Assembly: GCA_021199355.1 (NCBI GenBank) | Contig: JAJQIF010000009.1 | Location: 487,792 to 551,791 of the forward strand | Origin: Oscillospiraceae bacterium | GTDB taxonomy: Bacteria; Bacillota; Clostridia; Oscillospirales; Ruminococcaceae | DNA length: 64,000 nt | Reading direction: 5' to 3' | Part shown: positions 1-10,749 of the stretch, piece by piece | How positions within the stretch are numbered: the first letter of the stretch is position 1 | How the letters are laid out: the number at the start of each line of letters is the position of its first letter | Notes under the pieces: model-generated | The model's input: only the letters and a program-made list of their open reading frames with translations | The model's database searches: none | Told to the model about the DNA's origin: nothing | Made by a program: the position numbers and the translations under genes

Positions 1-1
1 C

Positions 2-1072
2 CAGGAGGTCGGTTTTTGCAGCGGAATCGAAAACTATTCAAGAGTCCTTGCAAGACGCGAACCGGGTGCGGTTCCGTTCACACTTCTCGACTTCTTCCCG
101 GATGATTTTCTTCTTATAGTGGATGAATCACATGTTGCGCTACCGCAGGTAAGGGGAATGTTCGCAGGGGACAGAGCAAGAAAGCAGACTCTTGTGGATT
201 ACGGCTTCCGTCTTCCATCAGCACTTGACAACCGTCCGCTTACGTTTGACGAGTTTTATTCAAGATGCGACCAGGCAGTCTTTGTGTCTGCGACTCCCGG
301 AGACTTTGAACTTTCAGAATCGGAGCAGGTTGTCGAGCAGATTATCCGCCCGACGGGGCTTCTTGACCCACTTATTGAAGTCAAGCCGACTGCAGGACAG
401 ATTGACGATCTGGTTCTCGAAATCAACGAACGTGCCGAGAAGAATGAGCGCGTTCTGGTCACCACTCTTACCGTAAAAATGGCTGAAGACCTGACAGGAT
501 ATCTTCAGAAGCTCGGCATCAGAGTAAGATATATGCACCACTCAATCGACACTATCGAGAGAATGGAAATTATAAGAGACTTAAGACTCGGCGAATTTGA
601 CGTTCTGGTAGGAATTAATCTTCTCAGAGAAGGCTTGGACCTTCCGGAGGTTTCTCTTGTTGCAATCCTGGATGCAGATAAAGAAGGGTTCTTAAGAAGC
701 GAACGCTCTCTTATCCAGACCATAGGAAGAGCCGCAAGAAATTCAGGCGGCAAAGTCATCATGTACGCCGACAGCGTTACGGATTCTATGGAAAAAGCTA
801 TCACCGAGACCGAAAGACGCCGAGCTATTCAGGAAGAATATAACATTCAGCATGGTATAACTCCAAAAACCATAGTAAAAGACGTCCACGATGTTATCGA
901 AATATCCTCGAAGAAAGACGTCAACAAGAAAGCCGTTCACTACACCAAGAAGGAACGTATGGAACTCATAGACAAGCTTTCAAAGCAGATGAGGGAAGCC
1001 GCAAGACAGCTTAACTTCGAGCAGGCGGCTTACTTAAGAGATAAGATAGCGGAACTGAGGAAGGAAGGATGA
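2..1072 (+). CDS. uvrB: UvrABC system protein B, C-terminal part (5' truncated by window edge)
   Basis: Frame is open from base 2 ([14 protein letters not shown]...[15 protein letters not shown]) through helicase motifs (QTIGRAARN) and a C-terminal UVR motif ([10 protein letters not shown]). The listed GTG at 119 is internal. Confidence 0.96.
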   Translation, partial: QEVGFCSGIENYSRVLARREPGAVPFTLLDFFPDDFLLIVDESHVALPQVRGMFAGDRARKQTLVDYGFRLPSALDNRPLTFDEFYSRCDQAVFVSATPGDFELSESEQVVEQIIRPTGLLDPLIEVKPTAGQIDDLVLEINERAEKNERVLVTTLTVKMAEDLTGYLQKLGIRVRYMHHSIDTIERMEIIRDLRLGEFDVLVGINLLREGLDLPEVSLVAILDADKEGFLRSERSLIQTIGRAARNSGGKVIMYADSVTDSMEKAITETERRRAIQEEYNIQHGITPKTIVKDVHDVIEISSKKDVNKKAVHYTKKERMELIDKLSKQMREAARQLNFEQAAYLRDKIAELRKEG

Positions 1073-1076
1073 TTAT

Positions 1077-3923
1077 ATGGAAAACGAAACTGTCGGAAAC
1101 AATCAGATAGTAATAAAGGGCGCAAGAGAACATAATCTCAAAAGTATAGATGTAACCATTCCGAGGGACAAATTTGTGGTGTTTACCGGTCTTTCGGGCT
1201 CAGGAAAATCTTCTTTGGCTTTTGATACAATATTTGCCGATGGACAGAGAAGGTATATCGAAAGCCTTTCTTCCTATGCAAGAATGTTCCTGGGGCAGAT
1301 GGACAAGCCGGATGTCGACAGCATCGACGGGCTTTCTCCCGCAATTTCCATTGACCAGAAAACCACTTCAAACAATCCCCGTTCGACCGTCGGAACCGTA
1401 ACCGAAATTTACGACTACTTAAGACTCCTCTACGCCAGAATCGGTGTTCCTCACTGTCCTGTTTGCGGAAGAGAAATCAAAAGGCAGTCCGTCGACCAGA
1501 TTGTCGACAGGATAATGGAGCTCCCGGAGGGCACCAAGATTCAGCTTCTTGCTCCAATAGTCAGAGGCAGAAAGGGCGAATATGTCAAAGAGCTCGAACA
1601 GCTCAAGAAATCCGGATATGTGAGAGTAAGAATCGACGGCATAATCTACGACCTTGCAGAAAAAATCAAGCTTGAAAAGAACAAAAAGCACACAATCGAA
1701 GTGGTTGTCGACCGCCTTGTCATCAAACCGGAAATCCGCTCAAGGCTTTCCGGAAGCATTGAAATTGTAACTTCTCTTTCCGGTGGACTCGCAGTTGTCG
1801 ACGTAATCGACGGCGAAGAAATGATGTTTTCCCAGAATTACGCTTGTCCTGAACATGGCATATCAATGGAAGAGCTGTCGCCAAGAATGTTTTCGTTTAA
1901 TAACCCATACGGAGCTTGCCCAGACTGCACGGGTCTCGGAATGTTTTTGCAAGTTGACCCCAAGAAGGTTATCCCGAACGACGAGCTGACAATCAGACAG
2001 GGCGGAATCAGAGCCGACGGTTGGAATACTTTGAACGACGATTCATTTACGATGATTTACTACAACGCCATCAGTGAGAAGTACGGAATCTCTCTTGACA
2101 CACCAATCAAGGATTTGCCGAAGGATGCGATAGATATATTCCTGTATGGAACCCAAGGACAAAAGCTTTCGTTCAAGCGTCCCGAAGAATGGGGCGGTGG
2201 ATACTGGATTCAGCCGTTTGAAGGCGTTATAAACAATCTTGACAGGCGTTATCGCTCATCGGAAAGCGATGCGACTAAAGCCAAAATTGAAGAATACATG
2301 AGTGAAGTTAAGTGCAAAACCTGCCACGGCGACAGACTCAAGAAAGAGGTTTTGGGTGTAACCGTGGGCGGATTGAACATTGCCGAGCTCTGCAAGCTCT
2401 CAATAAGCGACACTATTGACTTCTTCGATAACCTTCAGCTCACTGAGCGTGAACTTCTTATCGCTTCACAGATTCTGAAAGAGATTAAATCAAGATTAGG
2501 ATTTCTTAAGAACGTCGGTCTTGATTACTTATCGCTGTCCCGTTCAAGCTCAACACTTTCCGGCGGCGAAAGCCAGCGCATAAGGCTTGCAACACAGATT
2601 GGTTCGTCACTCGTCGGAGTTCTCTATATTTTGGATGAGCCGAGCATCGGTCTTCATCAGAGGGACAACGCTAAGCTGATAGCTTCACTAAAGAGGCTCA
2701 GAGACTTAGGCAACACACTCATAGTTGTTGAACATGATGAAGAGACAATGCTTGCGGCTGACTATATCGTCGATGTAGGACCGGGTGCCGGAGTTCACGG
2801 CGGTGAAATTGTCTGTACGGGAACACCGCAGGACATCATGAACTGCGAACGTTCGATAACCGGCGCATATCTGAGCGGCAGGAGAAAAATTCCGATTCCA
2901 AGTGAAAGAAGAAAGGGAAGCGGTGCCAAGCTCAGGGTAATAGGCGCCGCAGAAAACAATCTGCAGAAGATAAATGTCGATTTTCCTCTTGGGACGTTCA
3001 CCTGTGTAACCGGTGTATCGGGTAGCGGCAAGAGCTCGCTTGTCAACGAAATTCTCTATAAGGAGCTTGCTGTCAAGCTTAACCGTGCCAAGATTGTTCC
3101 CGGAGCATTCAAGAGAATTGAAGGTCTCGAAAACCTCGATAAAGTCATCAATATTGACCAGTCTCCGATAGGAAGAACTCCTCGCTCCAACCCTGCAACC
3201 TACACTGGTGTCTTCAATGACATAAGAGAGCTTTTCGCGATGACAAACGACGCCAAGATGCGTGGCTACACCCAAGGGCGCTTCTCCTTCAACGTAAGGG
3301 GCGGCAGATGCGAAGCCTGCGAGGGTGACGGCATCATCAAGATAGAAATGCACTTCCTGCCGGATGTCTACGTTCCTTGCGAGGTTTGCCACGGCTCACG
3401 CTACAACAGGGAAACGCTCGAGGTCAAGTATAAGGGCAAGAGTATTGCGGACGTACTCGACATGACCATCGAGGAAGCCTGCTCGTTCTTTGAGAATATG
3501 CCGAAGATTTATCGGAAAATCAAAACTCTCAAGGATGTTGGCTTGGGATATCTGAAGTTAGGACAGCCCTCGACCACTCTTTCCGGCGGTGAAGCCCAGC
3601 GTGTCAAGCTTGCAACCGAGCTTTCGAGAAAGGCTACCGGCAGAACGATATACATCCTCGACGAGCCCACGACCGGACTTCACACCGACGACGTTGCAAG
3701 ACTCATTGACATGCTCGAACAGCTCTGCGACAACGGCAACACGGTGGTAGTCATCGAGCATAACTTAGATGTCATAAAGTGCGCCGACTATATCATCGAC
3801 TTTGGTCCCGAAGGAGGTTCCGGCGGAGGTACGGTAATTGCAACCGGCACTCCCGAGGAAGTCGCTGAGAATCCGAATTCCTACACCGGGCAATACCTCA
3901 AAAAAGCTCTCGAATGGAGATAA
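1077..3923 (+). CDS. uvrA: Excinuclease ABC subunit A
   Basis: Two ABC ATPase modules ([18 protein letters not shown]), LSGGE signatures, CxxC zinc motifs; follows uvrB. Confidence 0.98.
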   Translation: MENETVGNNQIVIKGAREHNLKSIDVTIPRDKFVVFTGLSGSGKSSLAFDTIFADGQRRYIESLSSYARMFLGQMDKPDVDSIDGLSPAISIDQKTTSNNPRSTVGTVTEIYDYLRLLYARIGVPHCPVCGREIKRQSVDQIVDRIMELPEGTKIQLLAPIVRGRKGEYVKELEQLKKSGYVRVRIDGIIYDLAEKIKLEKNKKHTIEVVVDRLVIKPEIRSRLSGSIEIVTSLSGGLAVVDVIDGEEMMFSQNYACPEHGISMEELSPRMFSFNNPYGACPDCTGLGMFLQVDPKKVIPNDELTIRQGGIRADGWNTLNDDSFTMIYYNAISEKYGISLDTPIKDLPKDAIDIFLYGTQGQKLSFKRPEEWGGGYWIQPFEGVINNLDRRYRSSESDATKAKIEEYMSEVKCKTCHGDRLKKEVLGVTVGGLNIAELCKLSISDTIDFFDNLQLTERELLIASQILKEIKSRLGFLKNVGLDYLSLSRSSSTLSGGESQRIRLATQIGSSLVGVLYILDEPSIGLHQRDNAKLIASLKRLRDLGNTLIVVEHDEETMLAADYIVDVGPGAGVHGGEIVCTGTPQDIMNCERSITGAYLSGRRKIPIPSERRKGSGAKLRVIGAAENNLQKINVDFPLGTFTCVTGVSGSGKSSLVNEILYKELAVKLNRAKIVPGAFKRIEGLENLDKVINIDQSPIGRTPRSNPATYTGVFNDIRELFAMTNDAKMRGYTQGRFSFNVRGGRCEACEGDGIIKIEMHFLPDVYVPCEVCHGSRYNRETLEVKYKGKSIADVLDMTIEEACSFFENMPKIYRKIKTLKDVGLGYLKLGQPSTTLSGGEAQRVKLATELSRKATGRTIYILDEPTTGLHTDDVARLIDMLEQLCDNGNTVVVIEHNLDVIKCADYIIDFGPEGGSGGGTVIATGTPEEVAENPNSYTGQYLKKALEWR

Positions 3924-3924
3924 A

Positions 3925-3957
3925 AATAATCCGTCGGTTTTCCGCCGACGGATTATT
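3925..3957. terminator. Bidirectional intrinsic terminator between convergent uvrA and phosphatase gene
   Basis: aataatccgtcgg / ccgacggattatt perfect 13-bp stem with a 7-nt loop, between convergent genes. Confidence 0.8.
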
Positions 3958-3970
3958 GTATTATCAATTA

Positions 3971-4702
3971 TCAGTGCCGTTCGTCAGAATCGAACGTCTC
4001 ACAGAATCTTGCGGAAAATGCAGGCTCCTCTCCCGCGGCATACAAATGTGAAGTATCGCCGAATGCCGCCATTCTGAATGAAGCTATGCCTTGCTCGCGC
4101 TCTTCGGTGTAAAGTGTTGTAACAGAAGACGGCGCCGCACAGAAATTCTGTCCGAGAACAACAGGGGATATGCTCAGAAGATGCCCGAGAAGTTGGCACT
4201 CGATTCCGAAGTGACAGAAAAGAACGATGGTATCTCTGTTTGGATTTACAGCATCATAATATCTGCCATTTCGACGATAGCCATGTTTTTCTAAAAGTTC
4301 ATCAAGCCCATCCGTAACTGCTTTGTAAAGAGCAGGGTAGTCGCCCTTCTCCATAAAATCAACGTGCATAAACTTGTCTTTATCATAGAGGTCATCGCAC
4401 TTAGTGAAGAAAGAAGGCATGAAGTCCCATGTTATAACCGTTTCGCCTTCTTCGAGATACGGCGGTGTTACCTGACAATAGTAAAATTCTTTGAGCCATT
4501 CGAGGGTCTCAGCCTCTCTCCCCATCTTCTTAAGTGTCAGGGAAGCGGTGTCCTTAGCACGTCCGAGAGGTGAACAGTAAAAAGCCTTTACATCAAGCTT
4601 CGATAGCCTGTCACTCAAGAGCTCTGCCTCACGCCAGCCTTTTTCGGTGAGTGAATCAATGGAATAGTCGGGGTCCGCATGTCTTACAATCAAAAGCCGC
4701 AT
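3971..4702 (-). CDS. Histidine phosphatase family protein (phosphoglycerate mutase-like)
   Basis: N-terminal RLLIVRHADPDYS (RH motif) and CSPLGRAKDTA. Confidence 0.85.
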   Translation of the reverse strand: MRLLIVRHADPDYSIDSLTEKGWREAELLSDRLSKLDVKAFYCSPLGRAKDTASLTLKKMGREAETLEWLKEFYYCQVTPPYLEEGETVITWDFMPSFFTKCDDLYDKDKFMHVDFMEKGDYPALYKAVTDGLDELLEKHGYRRNGRYYDAVNPNRDTIVLFCHFGIECQLLGHLLSISPVVLGQNFCAAPSSVTTLYTEEREQGIASFRMAAFGDTSHLYAAGEEPAFSARFCETFDSDERH

Positions 4703-4750
4703 ATTTATCTCCTTGTCAGAACTTGTCAGAAAAAGATTCTAATGGAATAA

Positions 4751-4777
4751 GAGCCCCGAGAATAAATCTCAGGGCTC
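4751..4777 (-). terminator. Intrinsic terminator downstream of rubrerythrin
   Basis: On minus strand GAGCCCTGAGA-TTTAT-TCTCGGGGCTC followed by TTATT; one G.U pair. Confidence 0.75.
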
Positions 4778-4790
4778 CGAGGAAGTAGAA

Positions 4791-5324
4791 TTAGTAATTT
4801 TCTTTTCTTACTTCGAAGAAGCTTCCGGGGTGAGCGCATACAGGGCAGACAGCCGGAGCCTTCTTGCCGATGACGAGATGTCCGCAGTTGCGGCACTCCC
4901 ACATGGTCTCTTCGCTCTTCTCAAATACCTTCTGCATCTCAACGTTGTCAAGAAGCTTAAGATATCTCTCTTCGTGAGCCTTTTCAATCTCACCGACCAT
5001 TCTGAACTGAGCGGCAAGAACCTTGAAGCCCTCTTCCTCAGCTTCCTTGGCGAAGGTAGCGTACATATCCGTCCACTCATAGTTTTCGCCCTCGGCGGCA
5101 GCCTTGAGGTTCTCGGGAGTAGAGCCGATTCCGTCAAGAGCCTTGAACCAGAGCTTTGCGTGCTCCTTCTCGTTCTCAGCGGTCTTGAGGAAAATCTCAG
5201 CTATCTGCTCATAGCCTTCCTTCTTTGCAACAGAAGCAAAGTATGTATACTTATTTCTTGCCTGAGATTCACCGGCAAATGCAGTCATAAGATTCTGTTC
5301 GGTTTTTGTTCCTTTAAGTTCCAT
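4791..5324 (-). CDS. rbr: Rubrerythrin
   Basis: Ferritin-like N-terminus ([26 protein letters not shown]) and C-terminal rubredoxin-like CRNCGH...CPVCAHP. Confidence 0.95.
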   Translation of the reverse strand: MELKGTKTEQNLMTAFAGESQARNKYTYFASVAKKEGYEQIAEIFLKTAENEKEHAKLWFKALDGIGSTPENLKAAAEGENYEWTDMYATFAKEAEEEGFKVLAAQFRMVGEIEKAHEERYLKLLDNVEMQKVFEKSEETMWECRNCGHLVIGKKAPAVCPVCAHPGSFFEVRKENY

Positions 5325-5368
5325 TTCGAGTTCTCCTTTGTGTTTATTTTTTATATTACACGACGGTT

Positions 5369-5761
5369 TTATAAACTGTCGTCAGTAACCATATTTTTTT
5401 GTTTGCAATCTTCACAGATGTAGTGAGCGTTGACATCGTAATAGATGAGATTTACTCCAAGCCTGTCGGAAAGCTCTTCTCCTATATCGTCAATAGGGAA
5501 GTCGTCAACCCTTCCGCAGGAATTACAGATGAGGTGCCCATGCGGCAGGAAAGACTTATCATAACAGTCAGAAAAGCCTCGAAGACTTATGAGCCTTATT
5601 TCCTTGTCCTCACAAAGCTTTCCAAGGTTGCGATAAACAGTTCCGAGGGCAATGCTCGGCATACTCTTTCTCGCCTCGGTGAAAATTTCCTCGGCGGTGA
5701 GGTGGCGGTCGGAGCTGTATATAATCTCCTTTATCAGTTGTCGCTGTTTTGTCATGCTCAT
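5369..5761 (-). CDS. perR: Fur family transcriptional regulator, PerR-like (start corrected to ATG at 5761)
   Basis: [35 protein letters not shown]-terminal CEDC. The ORF-track start at 5818 is a TTG that coincides with a predicted -35 box. Confidence 0.85.
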   Translation of the reverse strand: MSMTKQRQLIKEIIYSSDRHLTAEEIFTEARKSMPSIALGTVYRNLGKLCEDKEIRLISLRGFSDCYDKSFLPHGHLICNSCGRVDDFPIDDIGEELSDRLGVNLIYYDVNAHYICEDCKQKNMVTDDSL

Positions 5762-5770
5762 CACCAAAAT

Positions 5771-5785
5771 TAAGAATGATTCTTG
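5771..5785 (-). promoter_or_regulatory. Candidate PerR/Fur-type operator (7-1-7 dyad)
   Basis: TAAGAAT-G-ATTCTTG: 7-1-7 inverted repeat with one terminal mismatch, just downstream of the predicted perR -10 box. Confidence 0.6.
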
Positions 5786-5789
5786 ATTT

Positions 5790-5818
5790 ATGATAACATA
5801 TGACAGCAATCTTGTCAA
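5790..5818 (-). promoter_or_regulatory. Sigma-A-like promoter of perR
   Basis: Minus strand TTGACA-N17-TATCAT. Confidence 0.6.
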
Positions 5819-5827
5819 GAGCTTTTC

Positions 5828-5851
5828 AGAATATTTTTCAGAAAATATTCT
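5828..5851. repeat. Perfect AT-rich inverted repeat in perR/lipoprotein divergent region
   Basis: agaatatttt-tcag-aaaatattct, 10-bp perfect arms. Confidence 0.7.
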
Positions 5852-5884
5852 CTGAGATTAGCAGATATTGTCGACATAAAGCTC

Positions 5885-5913
5885 TTGTAATATTGCTCGG
5901 AAAATGGTATAAT
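5885..5913 (+). promoter_or_regulatory. Sigma-A-like promoter for the GHL10 lipoprotein gene
   Basis: TTGTAA-N17-TATAAT about 50 bp upstream of the ATG. Confidence 0.55.
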
Positions 5914-5963
5914 CATAGCTGTCAGTGTAGGTTCGTCGGTGTGTACATGTTTTTTCGGAGGTC

Positions 5964-7706
5964 ATGATGAAAAAATCAGTATTGCTTTTTACTCTTATTT
6001 TCACTATCCTGACTCTCACGTCATGCACGCAAAGAGCTTCATCAAGCGATACGACCGGATCGATAACGATTGAAACCTATGCCTCGATTACCACTCAGGC
6101 AACTTCTACCGAAGCAGAGACAGCTCCGGTCTACTCAACGATAGAAACCTCCGATTCTTCTGTCACCACCACGCCGGAAAGTGATTCCGAAACGACAGCG
6201 GTTGTCGAGACGGAAATATCCGCAGATTATACAATAACCGATTACGAGGCTGTAATGTATGCCGTAGCATCGGTAAACGTAAGACAATTTCCCGATGCGG
6301 ACAGCGACAGAATCGGTCATCTTGACAAAGGCGAAAGCGTCAACGTTACAGGGATTGTCTCCAACGGTTGGTACCGAATCGAATTTAAGAACAGCGAGTA
6401 TTTCGTAAACGGAAGATATCTTTCTGACGTGTATGAAGAAGACGAAGAAACCACAACGGTTGCGACAACCACAGTAACTACAGCCGCCACTACCATAACA
6501 ACGACTGCTTCAGCTGTCACGTCTGCTACCACTACAACCGCAAGCGATGAAGACGTTGACATTGACGACGAAGTTGACGTAGATGAAATTGTCTCACAGC
6601 TCGGGACAAGCAGTTACACCGCACTCAATTATTCCACCGTAAAAGCCGTCTGGTTTGCGTACCTCGATATAGACACTATGCTTGCGGGAGCAACCGAGTC
6701 GGAATTTACCGAATCCATTTCGGAAGCATTCGCCTATGTTGCGTCATTAGGCTGTAATACCGTCTATGTACATGTCAGAGCCTTCGGTGATGCATATTAC
6801 TATTCAAGCTATTATCCGTTTACATCCGCGTATTCGGGAACGATAGGGGACAAGCCTTCATATGACCCGCTCGAAATAATGATTACCGAGGCTCATAAGC
6901 TTGGGCTCTCATTCCACGCTTGGGTGAATCCCATGAGAACAACAACCAAGAAAAATCTTGAGGCTATGAGTTCATCATATACCCTGAAACAATGGTACTC
7001 TTCAAGCTCCACAAACGGAACCTATCTTGTCTATGACAGCGACACCGGCTACTATTGGCTGAGTCCGGCTTATTCGGCAGTGAGAGAGCTTATATGTGCC
7101 GGCATTGCGGAAATCGTCTCGAATTATGATGTCGACGGCATACATATCGACGATTATTTCTATCCCACAACCGACGAATCGTTTGACAAGCTTGCGTCTT
7201 CAGCTTCGGGAAGCAGTAATCTCGCTCAATGGCGCAGGGATACGGTCAGCCAGCTTGTCAAGGAAATCTATTCAACCGTCAAATCCTGCAATTCAAGCGT
7301 TCTGTTCGGAGTTTCTCCACAGGGAAACCTTGATAACAACCTAAACAAGCTCTATGCCGACGTTGAGCTCTGGTGCTCAACAACCGGATATCTTGACTAC
7401 ATCGTCCCGCAGATTTATTACGGCTATTCGGGAAGCCTTCCGTTTGACACAACCGCTGTTCAGTGGGAGGATATCGTAACAAGCTCATCGGTAAAACTCA
7501 TCTGCGGAATCGCCGCATACAAGGTCGGAACGACCACCGAGTGGAGCTCGGGAAGCATGCTTTCAAAGCAAACCGATCACATATCGTCTCTTTCCGGCTA
7601 TTCGGGATGTGCATATTACCGCTACAGCTCATTGGTCTCCGGTTCATCCGACACACTTCTCTCAGGAGAAATTGCAAGCCTCATAAAATCCCTCGCCAAC
7701 TATTAA
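5964..7706 (+). CDS. Lipoprotein with SH3-like domain, Thr-rich linker and GHL10-type glycosyl hydrolase-like domain
   Basis: Lipobox-like signal (FTILTLTSC), SH3b-like segment (ASVNVRQFPDADSDRIGHLDKGESVNVTG), Thr-rich linker, then AVWFAYLDI...FHAWVNPMR...VDGIHIDDYFYP typical of GHL10/DUF187-type proteins. Confidence 0.85.
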   Translation: MMKKSVLLFTLIFTILTLTSCTQRASSSDTTGSITIETYASITTQATSTEAETAPVYSTIETSDSSVTTTPESDSETTAVVETEISADYTITDYEAVMYAVASVNVRQFPDADSDRIGHLDKGESVNVTGIVSNGWYRIEFKNSEYFVNGRYLSDVYEEDEETTTVATTTVTTAATTITTTASAVTSATTTTASDEDVDIDDEVDVDEIVSQLGTSSYTALNYSTVKAVWFAYLDIDTMLAGATESEFTESISEAFAYVASLGCNTVYVHVRAFGDAYYYSSYYPFTSAYSGTIGDKPSYDPLEIMITEAHKLGLSFHAWVNPMRTTTKKNLEAMSSSYTLKQWYSSSSTNGTYLVYDSDTGYYWLSPAYSAVRELICAGIAEIVSNYDVDGIHIDDYFYPTTDESFDKLASSASGSSNLAQWRRDTVSQLVKEIYSTVKSCNSSVLFGVSPQGNLDNNLNKLYADVELWCSTTGYLDYIVPQIYYGYSGSLPFDTTAVQWEDIVTSSSVKLICGIAAYKVGTTTEWSSGSMLSKQTDHISSLSGYSGCAYYRYSSLVSGSSDTLLSGEIASLIKSLANY

Positions 7707-7733
7707 CTTGGCTCAACCCTCAAAGGTGAACAC

Positions 7734-10679
7734 ATGAAAAAAACTCTTTCCGTTCTATTATCTCTGGTGCTTCTTTTTACAACAGTCTTTCCGTACAGCG
7801 GAACGGCTTTGATTGTGTTTGCCGACGACGAGGTTTCCGAAGAAGAAACCATTGAAAGCGAAGAAACCACCGAAATAATCACTGCCGCAACCGCCGAGGA
7901 TGTATTTTCGTTTCCCGACGATATGCGTGCCACATACATAACAATCGGATATGACTTCTTTACCGATATCGACCAATCGGCGGATATCACCTCCGAGGAA
8001 ATAAGCGAAATATTCTCGAATCTTGAGAGCTATGGCTTCAACACGATTATCATTAATACCAGTTACGACGGTGTTATTTATTACGAAATTGATGCAAAGA
8101 TATATCTTAACGGTTCGCCTCTCGACATGCTTATCGAAGCCGCAAGAGACCACAACTACTATGTCTACATTACATTTGACTTGGAAGACGCTATAGAAGC
8201 TAACGAGCTTGAAACCGTAAGCGACAGAATTGACTATCTCTCACAGTGTGCTCATAAGCTCACAAATAAGTACCTGATAGACGGAATCATAATCGACGGC
8301 TATTATGCCGATGTCGATGAAAACAGCTATGAAAACTATCTTAAATACGGTTCTGGAATCGGATATGAGAATTGGCTTCTTGACAACAGCGAATACATAT
8401 TCAGCCTGGTCAGCAACGCAATTCACTCGACAAGCAATACCGTCGCCGTGGGTCTTGCCGCCACAAACGCATGGATGAACGACGGGAACGACCCCGACGG
8501 CTCCGACACCAAGGATGATTTCGAAGCGCTTGCAGACGGATACTCAGACACCAAGGCTTATATCGAAAACGGCTATGCCGATTTCGTGATAGTCACCTGC
8601 TACGGCGGCTTGGAATCAACCGAGCTCAACTTTACAAATATTGTTTCATGGTGGAACGAGCTTGCCGAAGCAAGCGGCATTCCGATGTTCATAAGCCATG
8701 CCAACGACAGAATAAGCACATCTGATACCTCTTGGGCGTCTGACCAGATTCTTAAACAGCTCGAAGAGTGTGCAGACTATCCGGCATATCAGGGCAGTGT
8801 CTTCCGCTCATATGAATCTCTCGTTAAAAACGTCGGAAGCAGTACCGATGCCCTTGTAAAATACTATGACGGTCTTATTGACACAGATTCTCTCTACACT
8901 CAGCTTGAGATGGTTCTTCCCACCAAGACGAATTACACAACCTACGAGACAACCGTCAAGTTCCAGGGCACTTACGACTCCAACTTCGACGTTTACTTCA
9001 ACGGCGATATCATTACCCTTAACGAAGCCGGCAACTTCTACTTCGAGGAAGAGCTTGAGGTCGGTGTGAACACCTTCACATTCCAGAATAAAGCCAACGT
9101 CGTAACCTATAAGATTACGAGGAAGGTTGATGTTATCCAATCGGTTGAGCCCGAAGAGGGAACCACAATGAACGTCGAGGGCTCAACAAAGATTTCAATC
9201 AGTGCCGTTGCATACTCGGGCTCCACCGTCACGGCAACTCTGGATGGCGAAACAATTAAACTCGTTGAACAGACATCCGGCTCCGATGACCTTGACGAGA
9301 ACTCGAGCTATGCGATATTCACCGGTACAATCACGGCTCCCGAGGGCATCGTCGGCGAAGAGCAGGATTTGGGATACATCTACATCAGCGGCAACTACAA
9401 GGATCTCAGCTATGAAGATGTAACTGCCGCGAGAGTAATCGTCAACGCGATTTCACCGACAGCGGAAGCGACCCAGCTTGTCGTTGTAAAGAATGATAAT
9501 ACCTTAGCTTATGACTACTACTCGACCGATGCTATTGCAATACCGACCTCGCCGAGACTTCCTGCCGGAACAATCGACGTACTCGTAAACGAAGTGACCT
9601 ACAGCGTCACATCCGAAGGCGTAAGTCAGACCGTCAAGTACTACCTTACTGCATCAGGCTTAAGACTCAAGGCGTCCGACTGCACTCTTGTTGACGGTTA
9701 TACGATAGTGAACAATTCCATAGAGACGACGAATTCGTATACCAACAGCGACGGCGACACGGTTCTTACATTTAACCTCGACTATCAGACACCGTTTACG
9801 ATTTCCTATTCGCCGCTGACATTCGGAACGGGAGTAAGCGGAACATATTCCGTCAGCAGCTTTGACCCTGACTATGTCATAATAACGTTCGACTACGTCA
9901 CGAGCTACTCGGGACTCCCGTCGTTCAGCTCCGATTCTCTGTTCAGCAGTGCGGAGTGGCAGACCGTGACGGTTGACGGAGAGACAAAGATTCAGCTTAA
10001 GCTCAAACTCAGAAAGAGCGGCGTATTCGCAGGATACTCTGCGGATTACGACGATGCCGGAAATCTGACGTTCACGTTCAACGGCTACAATTCAAGCCTT
10101 GCAGGAGCGGTTATAGTGGTAGACCCTGGACACGGATATAACACCAGTTCAACCACTTTGGACCCCGGAGCCGTCGGTCACGTTGTAGAACGAGTAATAA
10201 ACCTTGCAATCGCGAAGCTTCTCGTTTCAAAGCTTGAAGCCAAAGGCGCTACTGTATACATGATTCCAAGCGATACAACCTATATCAGCGTCTATGACCG
10301 ATCGGAATACGCAAGGCAATATGACCCAGACCTGTATATTTCGGTTCACTGCAACAGTGTGACAAACGGAGAAGGGGTGCGGGGCGTTGAAACCTACTAC
10401 TTCACGCCATTCTCCGAACCCATTGCCACGCTTGTAGCAGAGAAGATGGCGGAATACTACGAGGATTATGTTTATAAAGACGGCAAAAGCCGCAACAGGG
10501 GAGCGAAATATAACTACTTTGCTGTAACTCTTGAACAAGAATTTCCGTCGATATTGGTTGAGTGCGGCTTCGTCACAGACTACACCGAGGCTATGGCACT
10601 TAACGATTCTACAGTGCAAAGCGGGCTTGCTGACGCCATTGTCGAAGCTATCGAAGAATACTTTGCCGCAAATCAGTGA
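7734..10679 (+). CDS. Secreted protein: GHL10-like N-terminal region fused to C-terminal N-acetylmuramoyl-L-alanine amidase (Amidase_3)
   Basis: Signal peptide; TIM-barrel-like segment (YLIDGIIIDGYYAD); C-terminus has VVDPGHG, VERVINLAIAKLL, LYISVHCNS and SILVECGFV, the Amidase_3 zinc/catalytic motifs. Confidence 0.85.
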   Translation: MKKTLSVLLSLVLLFTTVFPYSGTALIVFADDEVSEEETIESEETTEIITAATAEDVFSFPDDMRATYITIGYDFFTDIDQSADITSEEISEIFSNLESYGFNTIIINTSYDGVIYYEIDAKIYLNGSPLDMLIEAARDHNYYVYITFDLEDAIEANELETVSDRIDYLSQCAHKLTNKYLIDGIIIDGYYADVDENSYENYLKYGSGIGYENWLLDNSEYIFSLVSNAIHSTSNTVAVGLAATNAWMNDGNDPDGSDTKDDFEALADGYSDTKAYIENGYADFVIVTCYGGLESTELNFTNIVSWWNELAEASGIPMFISHANDRISTSDTSWASDQILKQLEECADYPAYQGSVFRSYESLVKNVGSSTDALVKYYDGLIDTDSLYTQLEMVLPTKTNYTTYETTVKFQGTYDSNFDVYFNGDIITLNEAGNFYFEEELEVGVNTFTFQNKANVVTYKITRKVDVIQSVEPEEGTTMNVEGSTKISISAVAYSGSTVTATLDGETIKLVEQTSGSDDLDENSSYAIFTGTITAPEGIVGEEQDLGYIYISGNYKDLSYEDVTAARVIVNAISPTAEATQLVVVKNDNTLAYDYYSTDAIAIPTSPRLPAGTIDVLVNEVTYSVTSEGVSQTVKYYLTASGLRLKASDCTLVDGYTIVNNSIETTNSYTNSDGDTVLTFNLDYQTPFTISYSPLTFGTGVSGTYSVSSFDPDYVIITFDYVTSYSGLPSFSSDSLFSSAEWQTVTVDGETKIQLKLKLRKSGVFAGYSADYDDAGNLTFTFNGYNSSLAGAVIVVDPGHGYNTSSTTLDPGAVGHVVERVINLAIAKLLVSKLEAKGATVYMIPSDTTYISVYDRSEYARQYDPDLYISVHCNSVTNGEGVRGVETYYFTPFSEPIATLVAEKMAEYYEDYVYKDGKSRNRGAKYNYFAVTLEQEFPSILVECGFVTDYTEAMALNDSTVQSGLADAIVEAIEEYFAANQ

Positions 10680-10686
10680 AAAATAC

Positions 10687-10715
10687 TTGAAATTATGCGA
10701 TGTATGTTGTATAAT
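10687..10715 (+). promoter_or_regulatory. Sigma-A-like promoter of nfnAB
   Basis: TTGAAA-N17-TATAAT, 35 bp upstream of the GTG start. Confidence 0.65.
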
Positions 10716-10749
10716 AGCAAGTAATAAGGTTTCCAAAGGAGGACTAACC

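Noticed and set aside
2706-3392. 228-aa antisense ORF within uvrA
   Set aside because: Fully antisense to a conserved gene, no recognisable domain or SD; shadow ORF.
4830-5423. 197-aa ORF antisense to rubrerythrin
   Set aside because: Antisense to a clear rubrerythrin gene with no family resemblance.
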